Assembly: GCA_025352865.1 (NCBI GenBank)
Contig: JANXSB010000078.1
Span: forward strand, 1 to 6,714
DNA length: 6,714 bases
Reading direction: 5' to 3'
Origin: Chthoniobacter sp.
Lineage (GTDB): Bacteria; Verrucomicrobiota; Verrucomicrobiia; Chthoniobacterales; Chthoniobacteraceae
Shown here in pieces: positions 1-5,409 of this stretch. Below the pieces are notes generated by a model. It did no database searches and was not told the DNA's origin. It saw nothing but the letters and a program-made list of their open reading frames with translations. Each line of letters starts with the position of its first letter. Within the stretch, counting starts at the first letter, position 1. The translations under genes and the position numbers were made by a program.

Positions 1-924
1 ACCGGCCCCGACCGCCCGACCACGCTCGAACTCACCGCCCAAGGCCGCACCAGCCCCATGATGAAACTCTCGCCAAAAGACGACGAGAACGTGGCGATCT
101 GGAAACGCTTTCCGAAAATCTATTGGGTCGCCCGCGTGGCCCGCGCGAAGCCCGCCGCACAAGTCCTGCTCCAGGACAGCGACGCGACGAAAGCCACGCG
201 CTTTGGAAAAATGCCCGTCGTCGCGCAGCAGCAGTACGGCCTCGGCCAGGTGCTCTACGTCGGCACCGACAATACCTGGCGCTGGCGCAAAAACGCTGAC
301 GACCGCTTTTACCCGATCCTCTGGGGCCAGGTGACGCAGAAGCTCGGCCTCTCGCATCTCCTCGGCGGATCGAAGCGCACGCAGCTCACCGTGGACAAAC
401 AGAAATACAGCACCGGCGACCGCGTAGCCGTCTATGCGCGGCTCTACAGCGCGGACTTCAATCCGGTCAAAGACGCGACCGTCGAGGGCGGCTACATCGT
501 CAAGCCCATCGCCGCGGAACCCAGCGTGCAGGCTGGTCCGCGGCAGGAGGTCACGCTGCGCGCGGTGCCCGAACAGCCCGGCATGTATCGCGGCGACTTC
601 ACCGCGCTCGCGCCCGGCGTGCATCAGTTTTCGGTGAAAGGCGACGCTGGCACCGTCATCGAGTTCACCGTCGCCGAGCCCGCCTTCGAGCTGGGCGAGA
701 CGGCGATGAACGAAGCCGTGCTCAAGCAAATGGCCGAGATCAGCGGCGGCGGATTTTTCCGCGAGGAAACGCTGGCGAAACTCCCCGACCTCATCGCCGC
801 CAAAACCGAGCGCGTGCAAAGCGTGGTCGATTCTGAGCTGTGGTCCTCGCCCGTCTATTTCGCGCTGCTCCTGCTCGTGGCGACGCTGGAGTGGTATTTG
901 CGGAAGAAGGCGCAGTTGAAGTAA
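1..924 (+). CDS. C-terminal part of BatA-operon-type membrane protein (VWA/glutamine-amidotransferase-like), 5' end outside window
   Basis: The frame is open from base 1, so the gene starts to the left of the window; 307 residues are visible. The ATG pair at 58 and 61 lies inside the protein and is not the start. Residues about 79-98 carry the block YGLGQVLYVGTDNTWRWRKN, followed by a FYPILWGQV segment. This is the hallmark of large membrane proteins that follow BatA/DUF58/MoxR genes and contain a VWA or glutamine-amidotransferase-like (type 1) core. A beta-rich region follows (about 125-235, with YSTGDRVAVYARLY), resembling the Ig-like domain of these proteins. Near the C terminus, SSPVYFALLLLVATLEWYL (about 282-300) is a single membrane helix, followed by a basic RKKAQLK tail, which predicts a large extracytoplasmic domain. 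The catalytic or metal-binding part, if any, is not in view. The next gene starts 17 bases downstream on the same strand, so the two are probably co-transcribed. The family call is firm; the biochemical role of the family is poorly known. Confidence 0.8.
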   Translation, partial: TGPDRPTTLELTAQGRTSPMMKLSPKDDENVAIWKRFPKIYWVARVARAKPAAQVLLQDSDATKATRFGKMPVVAQQQYGLGQVLYVGTDNTWRWRKNADDRFYPILWGQVTQKLGLSHLLGGSKRTQLTVDKQKYSTGDRVAVYARLYSADFNPVKDATVEGGYIVKPIAAEPSVQAGPRQEVTLRAVPEQPGMYRGDFTALAPGVHQFSVKGDAGTVIEFTVAEPAFELGETAMNEAVLKQMAEISGGGFFREETLAKLPDLIAAKTERVQSVVDSELWSSPVYFALLLLVATLEWYLRKKAQLK

Positions 925-941
925 TCATCCGACGATTTTTC

Positions 942-2726
942 ATGCCCGACTCCAAATCCGAAAAAGACGAGCCGACGGACGCGACGCACGCTGAAGCGAA
1001 AGCTGCGCCCGTGCTGCACGACGAGCTGCCGGCGACTTCGCCGCGACGGGCGCTCGCGGATTCGGCGCGGGAGATCGCGGCGCGGATCGAGCAATTGCGC
1101 GGGCGGCAGGGGCGTGTGGCGCTTTGGACGGGCGTGGCGATGGCGGTGACGGCGCTGTGCGCGTGGTTGGTGAGCGAGACGGTGACGGACTTTCTGACGA
1201 ATCTTCCGTGGCTGGGACGGTTCGCGTTTTTCCTCGCGGGGACGGGCGGGGCGGGCGCGCTGCTGTGGTTTTTCGGCGTGCGGCGGTGGCGCGTGCGGAT
1301 GGCGGATGAAGCGGTGGCGCTGATGGTCGAGCGGGAGCTGCCGGAGTTCCGGTCGCGGTTCATCGCGGCGGTGCAGCTCGCGAAGGCGGAGGACAGCCCG
1401 GCTTCGCCGGCGCTGGTGCGCGCGCTTGTGGCGGAGACGACGGCGATGGCGGCGAAGATGAAATTCGACGCGGTGGTGAAAACGGGGCCGATGAAAAAGT
1501 GGCTGCGCATCGCCGCTGCGGCGCTCGCGGTGACGGCGGGGCTGGCGGCATACGGCGGGCACAAGACGCAGCCGCTGCTGATGCGCGCGCTGCTTTTCAA
1601 CAACCCGGTGCCGCGCAAGACGCTCATCCGCGACGTGACGGGCAATCGCGTCATCGCCATCGGCGATGACTTGCGCATCGAAGCCGCGGCGGGCGGCATC
1701 GTGCCGGCGAAAGGCCGGCTGCGCGTGCAGACCGCGAAGGGCAAGCCGCAGGAATTCGAGATGGCCGCCGACCCGGCGCAGCGCACGCGCTTCGCCCGCG
1801 TGCTGCAGAGCGTGCAGGAGCCGTTCGACTACACGGTGGCGCTCGGCGACGGGGAGAGCGCGCCCTTTCACGTGAAGGTGAAACCGCGCCCGTCGGTCGC
1901 GAGCGTGGAGTGCCAGCAGGTGTGGCCCGCCTACACGCAGCTCCCCGCGCAGCGGCGTGCGCTCGGCGATTTGAAAATCCTCGCGGGCAGCAAACTCACG
2001 TTGAAAGTGAAGGCGAGCACCGCGGTGCAATCCGGCGAAATTCACCTCATCGGCACCGACCGCGACAAACCCGCAAAGACCGCGCCGCTCGCCACCGATG
2101 CGCAGGACAAAACGCAGCTCACCGGCGGGGCGTTCATCCCCGCCGAGGGCGTGACCGGCATGACCCTGCGGCTCGTGGATGAGGACGGCGTCGAGTCCCG
2201 CGGCGCGGCCATCTACCACATCGACGTGATCCAGGACGCGCCGCCCACGATCAAAATCGTCTGGCCCGACCGGCGCGAAGTCCTGCTCACCCGCGAAGCC
2301 ACCGCGCTCATCGCCTTCGAGGCGAAGGACGACTTCGGCGTCGCGAAAGTGCGGCTGCATTACGCCGTCGATTGGGTGGAAGGCGGGCCGCACAAAACCA
2401 TCGACCTCGATCTCGGCGGCGCGCTGCCAAAGAGCGTCACGCGGCGCTTCGACTGGAAAGTCGGAGCCATCGTCCCGCACATCGAGGAGGGCAGCGTGAT
2501 TGATTATTGGTTTGAGGTTTTCGATGCAAACAACGTGACCGGCCCCGGCATCGGCACCATCGACCACTACCAGGCGCGCATCGTCAGCGAGGGGGAAAAA
2601 CGCGCCGACCTCGCGAACCAGCTCAGCGACACGATGGAAGGCCTCAATGGCGTGAAGCAGGGCCAGGAGGAAGTGAACCAAAAGCTCGGCGAGATCATTT
2701 TCGAAAAGCCGCCGGACGCGAAGTGA
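942..2726 (+). CDS. DUF4175-like three-helix membrane protein with periplasmic beta domains
   Basis: This is a 594-residue protein from the ATG at 942. The frame is open further upstream, to 840, but that would overlap the previous gene by 85 bases and add a low-complexity leader, so 942 is preferred. No good Shine-Dalgarno sequence precedes it. Residues 1-50 are charged and presumably cytoplasmic. Helices are predicted at about 59-78, 92-112 and 187-204. Between the second and third lies VERELPEFRSRFIAAVQLA (about 129-147), typical of DUF4175-like proteins. After the third helix come beta-rich repeats: one around 225-315, one with VWPAYTQLP (about 327-335), and an Ig/cadherin-like one starting at DAPPTIKIVWP (432-442) with AKDDFGVAKVRLHYAVD. 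The last 45 residues form a short probable coiled coil, whereas many relatives carry a much longer helical tail. It directly follows the BatA-type gene, the usual neighbourhood for this family. A role in envelope maintenance is only inferred; no catalytic motif is visible. Confidence 0.72.
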   Translation: MPDSKSEKDEPTDATHAEAKAAPVLHDELPATSPRRALADSAREIAARIEQLRGRQGRVALWTGVAMAVTALCAWLVSETVTDFLTNLPWLGRFAFFLAGTGGAGALLWFFGVRRWRVRMADEAVALMVERELPEFRSRFIAAVQLAKAEDSPASPALVRALVAETTAMAAKMKFDAVVKTGPMKKWLRIAAAALAVTAGLAAYGGHKTQPLLMRALLFNNPVPRKTLIRDVTGNRVIAIGDDLRIEAAAGGIVPAKGRLRVQTAKGKPQEFEMAADPAQRTRFARVLQSVQEPFDYTVALGDGESAPFHVKVKPRPSVASVECQQVWPAYTQLPAQRRALGDLKILAGSKLTLKVKASTAVQSGEIHLIGTDRDKPAKTAPLATDAQDKTQLTGGAFIPAEGVTGMTLRLVDEDGVESRGAAIYHIDVIQDAPPTIKIVWPDRREVLLTREATALIAFEAKDDFGVAKVRLHYAVDWVEGGPHKTIDLDLGGALPKSVTRRFDWKVGAIVPHIEEGSVIDYWFEVFDANNVTGPGIGTIDHYQARIVSEGEKRADLANQLSDTMEGLNGVKQGQEEVNQKLGEIIFEKPPDAK

Positions 2727-2774
2727 GAAGAAAAGGTGCCAACCGATGCAGAGCTGTTTTTTGGGGCAGGCGCT
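2727..2774. other. Convergent intergenic gap
   Basis: This 48-base gap separates two converging genes. It holds a run of six T at 2757-2762, but I could not find a stable GC-rich stem directly before it on either strand. No convincing bidirectional terminator is therefore called. No ORF of note is present. Confidence 0.6.
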
Positions 2775-3323
2775 CTAGCCAGCGGGCGGGGCGGCGGGGG
2801 TTTCGATCCAGCGAGCCCAGAGCCAGCAGAGGTCGGAGAGGCGGTTGAGGTAGCGGAGGAGTTCGGGGTTCAGGTGGGGGACGGTCTCGGTGAGGGTGGC
2901 GATGTGGCGCTCGGCGCGGCGGCAAACGGTGCGGGCGAGGTCGAGGGTGGCGGAGCCGGGGGTATCGCCGGGCGTGGCCCAGCCGTGGTAGCTGATGCGG
3001 TGGTTTTTTTCGAGGTCGTGGATGCGCGCGGTGAGCGTGTCGGTGTGGCTTTTTCCGAGAAAGGTGAAGCCGCCGGCGATGTAGCGGTCGCGGTCTTCGG
3101 GGAGGACGGCGAGCTCGCCCATGAGGAGGACGAGTTCTTTCTGGATGCCGAGGATGGCGGCGGCGACGGGGGGCTGGGCGACGGTAGCGCGGGCGAGGCC
3201 GAGGGCGGCGTTGAGTTCATCGACGGCTCCGTTGGCGGCGATGCGCGGGTGGGTCTTCGGCACGCGCCGGCCATACATGAGGCCGGTGGTGCCGTCGTCG
3301 CCGGTCTGGGTGGCGATGGACAT
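2775..3323 (-). CDS. pduO: PduO-type ATP:cob(I)alamin adenosyltransferase
   Basis: This 182-residue protein has the usual length for the human-type (PduO/MMAB) corrinoid adenosyltransferase. The enzyme transfers the 5'-deoxyadenosyl group of ATP to cob(I)alamin to make coenzyme B12 in the cytoplasm, normally as a trimer. Visible motifs: TGDDGTTGLMYGRRV near the N terminus (7-21), the ATP-binding segment; NGAVDELNAALG (31-42), whose Asp35 matches the family's conserved inter-subunit salt-bridge Asp; ARTVCRRAER (130-139), the cobalamin/ATP-site helix mutated in human cblB disease; and YLNRLSDLCWLWAR (158-171). In the loop that is normally F-x-L-P-G-G the protein reads WATPGD (115-120), so Trp115 sits where the functionally important Phe is expected and the second Gly is Asp. 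The start is the ATG at 3323, 9 bases after the toroid gene stop and without a clear Shine-Dalgarno sequence, which suggests translation coupled to that gene. The symbol is by family; cobO and cobA name a different fold. Confidence 0.93.
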   Translation of the reverse strand: MSIATQTGDDGTTGLMYGRRVPKTHPRIAANGAVDELNAALGLARATVAQPPVAAAILGIQKELVLLMGELAVLPEDRDRYIAGGFTFLGKSHTDTLTARIHDLEKNHRISYHGWATPGDTPGSATLDLARTVCRRAERHIATLTETVPHLNPELLRYLNRLSDLCWLWARWIETPAAPPAG

Positions 3324-3332
3324 GCGGGGGCG

Positions 3333-4814
3333 CTAGCCGCGGGCGCTGGCGAGGTAGCGGTAATAGACCTCGAGCATGAGGACGCAGAGGCTGTTGCGAT
3401 AGACTTGGGCGTCGGAGTCGTTGCCGGTGCCGGTAGGGTCGAGGCCGCCGCCTTTGCCGCCGCGGGTCTCGGGCCAGGAGCCGTCGTCGGCCTGTTTGGC
3501 GAGGAGCTGGGGCATGACTTCGCGGTTCCATTTATGCCAGCCGCTGCCGCTCTGCTGGAAGCAGGCCTGGGCTCCGTAGTACCAGGAGTAGAGGTTGGCG
3601 TTGTCGGCGTCGTAGTTAAATTTGGGGGCTTCCTTGCCGTCGATGTAGAAGTCGAGGGCCTGGCGGACGACGGAGCCGCGCTCGTGTTTGACGATCTGGA
3701 GGATGACGACGCCGACGGGCGTGAGGGAGTGTTTGTCCTCGGGGCCGCGGTAGCCGAAGCCGCCTTTGCCGCCGCGGCAGCGCATGGTGTTCTCGACGGC
3801 TTTGTTCATGGCCTGCTCGACGCCGGGGAGATTCAGGCCGCTGAGGTGGGCGGTCTTGAGGGCCTGAATCTGCCAGCCGGTGACGGAGGTGTCGCTGGGC
3901 TGGGCTTTGTTGAGTTCATACATCCAGCCGCCGTCCGCGCCCTGGCCCTGGACGATGATGTTGATGGCTTTGGTGAAGACCTCGGCAATCTTGGGATCTT
4001 TGGTCAGGATGTAGGCTTCGCCCAGGGCGTAGGTGCCGATGCCGTGCTCGTAGGCCCAGGGCTGTCCGTCGAGGCGGGAAATGCGGCCGCCGCGCTGGTT
4101 GCCCACGCCGACAAGGAAATCGATGGCCCGGCGAACGGAATCGCCGAAGTCCTTCGAGGTGGGTCTTTCGCAATGCCCCATGAAGCTGAGCAGCGCGAGG
4201 CCGGTCATGGATGCCTGAAACTGCTGTCCGAAGGAGCCGTCGGCGTTCTGGTGGCCCTTGAGCCAGCGCAGACCTTTGAGGATGGCTTCCTCGCTTTTCG
4301 GGTCGCCGCCGCTGGCTCTCATCGCCGCGGCACGCGACGCGGCGCTGCACCGGTCGCCCATCACATTCGGCAGCGCAAAGCCGCCGCCACCGCCGCCCGT
4401 GCCGCCCATGCCGCCGGCTCCGATGCCATTGCCATTGCCGCCGATGCCACCCATCCGGTTGGGGACGACGGTGGTGGCGTTGGGCATGGTGACGATTTCT
4501 GGCAGGGCGATTTTGGAAAGGCCCGCGGTGGTGATGCGCTTGGCCTGCGCCGGGGCGCTCATGGAGTTTTTCTTTTTCGCCATCTCGACCTTGTGCTCCA
4601 TGGCGCGGGTGCTGGCGTTGACGACCGGCGGCCCGCCGGCGAAGGAGAGCTTGCGGCCAGCCTCGTAGCGCTGGATGACATAGACCGCCGCACCCGCCCC
4701 GAAGAGGACATGGACGATGATGCTGACGAGAAGAAATTTGCTCGCCAGAATGGTCGCCCAAAAACCTGCGCGGGATTTCTTCGGTGGCGGTTCGGCTGGG
4801 CTCTCGGAGGTCAT
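3333..4814 (-). CDS. Membrane-anchored alpha-alpha toroid protein (prenyltransferase/squalene-oxidase repeats) with TonB-like anchor
   Basis: This 493-residue protein has four regions. Residues 1-20 are a basic, Pro-rich cytoplasmic tail. Residues about 24-46 form one membrane helix (ASKFLLVSIIVHVLFGAGAA) containing S31-x3-H35, the arrangement seen in the TonB anchor that contacts ExbB/ExbD. Residues 47-165 are a periplasmic linker with a very Gly-rich stretch at 122-145. Residues about 170-490 are an alpha-alpha toroid of the terpenoid-cyclase/protein-prenyltransferase fold, with repeated QW-like motifs: WLKGHQNADGSFG (184-196), GQGADGGWMY (290-299), KGGFGY (350-355) and AKQADDGSWPE (439-449). 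I see no DxDD motif of class II cyclases, so squalene cyclase activity is unlikely; the fold probably binds a ligand or protein. Such toroid proteins are abundant in Planctomycetota and Verrucomicrobiota, and their function is mostly unknown. The ATG at 4814 gives a natural cytoplasmic tail and membrane helix; no Shine-Dalgarno sequence is evident. It probably shares a transcript with the adenosyltransferase downstream. Confidence 0.85.
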   Translation of the reverse strand: MTSESPAEPPPKKSRAGFWATILASKFLLVSIIVHVLFGAGAAVYVIQRYEAGRKLSFAGGPPVVNASTRAMEHKVEMAKKKNSMSAPAQAKRITTAGLSKIALPEIVTMPNATTVVPNRMGGIGGNGNGIGAGGMGGTGGGGGGFALPNVMGDRCSAASRAAAMRASGGDPKSEEAILKGLRWLKGHQNADGSFGQQFQASMTGLALLSFMGHCERPTSKDFGDSVRRAIDFLVGVGNQRGGRISRLDGQPWAYEHGIGTYALGEAYILTKDPKIAEVFTKAINIIVQGQGADGGWMYELNKAQPSDTSVTGWQIQALKTAHLSGLNLPGVEQAMNKAVENTMRCRGGKGGFGYRGPEDKHSLTPVGVVILQIVKHERGSVVRQALDFYIDGKEAPKFNYDADNANLYSWYYGAQACFQQSGSGWHKWNREVMPQLLAKQADDGSWPETRGGKGGGLDPTGTGNDSDAQVYRNSLCVLMLEVYYRYLASARG

Positions 4815-4931
4815 GGGTTGGTCGCGAGCGGGAGTGGTGCTGGTGAGGTTCGCATTGGGGGAGAATGACGGCGCTCAATATGGGCACGGACGGAAATTAG
4901 TCCCGCATTTTTTCCCACCGAAACGCAGGCC
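4815..4931. other. Intergenic leader upstream of the toroid gene
   Basis: This stretch of about 117 bases separates the toroid start from the nearer hairpin. It includes the most AT-rich patch of the neighbourhood (about 4890-4917). The promoter for the two-gene minus-strand unit would be expected here, since terminator-like hairpins lie upstream. I could not find a clean sigma-70-type -35/-10 pair and do not assign one. No open frame here looks coding. Confidence 0.4.
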
Positions 4932-4985
4932 CGAAAACGTCGAAGGCCGAAAACCGCATAGCCTTCGACCTACGCAGAGATTGGG
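4932..4985 (-). repeat. Direct repeat copy 1 (toroid side of the jetD relic)
   Basis: This copy resembles 5341-5391 in the same orientation: both share GAAAACG, then CGAAGGCCGAA, then CTTCGACCT, then CGCAG and TTGG, interrupted by scattered differences and a small indel. I estimate well over 80 percent identity by eye. The two copies bracket the decayed jetD fragment. Confidence 0.65.
4934..4969 (-). terminator. Hairpin with T-tract, probable minus-strand terminator
   Basis: The arms GTCGAAGGC (4939-4947) and GCCTTCGAC (4961-4969) are a perfect 9-bp inverted repeat around a 13-base loop. Read on the minus strand, the stem is followed at once by GTTTTC (T at 4934-4937), as in a weak intrinsic terminator. 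It lies after the jetD relic and before the toroid gene, so it could have ended the lost gene's transcript and now insulates the toroid unit from rpoC. The long loop and short T-run make this less certain than the other hairpin. Confidence 0.5.
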
Positions 4986-5016
4986 AACGGAGTGATGCTG
5001 CAAATTATCCTCGGAG

Positions 5017-5310
5017 TCACAGCACGACGACGGCCGCCCGTTCGTTGGGAGTCAGGCCAAACATTTTCAAGGGTGAAGATGCCACCCTCACCGCCCAGCG
5101 CCGGTGCGTTTCGAGCGCTGCGAAGTCCATGAGCACGCTTTCGGTCTGACCATACTTTCCGCGCAACCGCGCCAAGATCGCGAAGCCACGAGCGTCCATG
5201 TCGCCCCAATACAAAATCCGCGATTGCGCCCGCCAACGAGCGGCTCCTCCCGAGGCGCGCTTCGACTTGCGCGAGGACTTGGCCGAAGTCGCCGCGTTTT
5301 TCGTCGGAAA
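5017..5310 (-). pseudogene. jetD: Decayed C-terminal fragment of Wadjet nuclease subunit JetD (DUF2220)
   Basis: On the minus strand, 5217-5020 reads ILYWGDMDARGFAILARLR, then TESVLMDFAALETHRRW, then LTPNERAAVVVL and a stop at 5017. This matches the C-terminal domain of JetD, where the pattern is LYWGD-[ILM]-D-x-[HR]-GF-x-IL-x-x-LR, a SxLMD-x-x-TL-x-x-H segment and an LTxxE segment. JetD is the Toprim-like nuclease subunit that cleaves plasmid DNA in Wadjet systems; the GDxD acidic pair is part of its metal site. Upstream, this frame turns into low-complexity sequence. The neighbouring frame instead gives FGQVLAQVEARLG, then SLAGAIADFV (about 5287-5214), which resembles the FGxG...WLxxxxxLYWGD lead-in of JetD, so a frameshift near 5214 is inferred. 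The N-terminal region and the catalytic Glu segment are missing, the usual C-terminal tail is cut, and no jetABC is present. Full-length relatives have roughly 380-400 residues. I regard it as non-functional. Confidence 0.72.
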
Positions 5311-5340
5311 GCGGTTTCGCCGAAGCCTGCACCCTGCCGC

Positions 5341-5391
5341 AGAAAACGGCGAAGGCCGAAGACCTCACGGTCTTCGACCTTCGCAGGTTGG
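5341..5391 (-). repeat. Direct repeat copy 2 (rpoC side of the jetD relic)
   Basis: This copy is similar to 4932-4985 in the same orientation and contains the rpoC-proximal hairpin. The differences between copies are partly compensatory: both keep a stem, although the arms are placed slightly differently. This suggests a repeat maintained as a structure or belonging to a dispersed genomic family. Confidence 0.65.
5343..5384 (-). terminator. Intrinsic terminator of rpoC
   Basis: The arms at 5349-5364 and 5369-5384 form a 16-position stem with a 4-base loop (TCAC on the plus strand). The only imperfect position (5356/5377) is C against A in plus-strand RNA but G against U, a wobble pair, in minus-strand RNA. 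The stem is therefore fully paired only when read in the rpoC direction. On that strand it is followed by CCGTTTTCT (T-run at 5343-5346). It begins about 25 bases past the rpoC stop codon. Confidence 0.75.
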
Positions 5392-5409
5392 AATGTTTCG
5401 GCAGCGACT

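Noticed and set aside
58..924. Start of the first gene at the ATG at 58 or 61
   Set aside because: The frame stays open to base 1 with family-like sequence, and the family is much longer, so these Met codons are internal.
855..2681. A 608-codon minus-strand open frame, His/Arg-rich
   Set aside because: It is antisense to the DUF4175-like gene, with low-complexity Arg/His composition and no recognisable motif.
2727..2774. Bidirectional terminator at the T-run
   Set aside because: No stable stem sits next to the six T on either strand.
3333..4814. Squalene-hopene or other class II terpene cyclase
   Set aside because: The toroid repeats are present but no DxDD catalytic motif is seen, and the membrane anchor with Gly-rich linker does not fit the cytosolic-face cyclases.
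2736..4868. A 710-codon plus-strand open frame, Gly/Ala/Val/Glu-rich
   Set aside because: It lies wholly antisense to the adenosyltransferase and toroid genes, both of which have clear family motifs. Its composition is what GC-rich codon bias produces on the opposite strand, and it shows no domain.
4970..5368. A 132-codon minus-strand frame as a small intact gene
   Set aside because: It begins inside the terminator hairpin, has an Arg-rich end and no domain. Only its middle part makes sense, as the frameshifted lead-in to the JetD motif in the adjacent frame.
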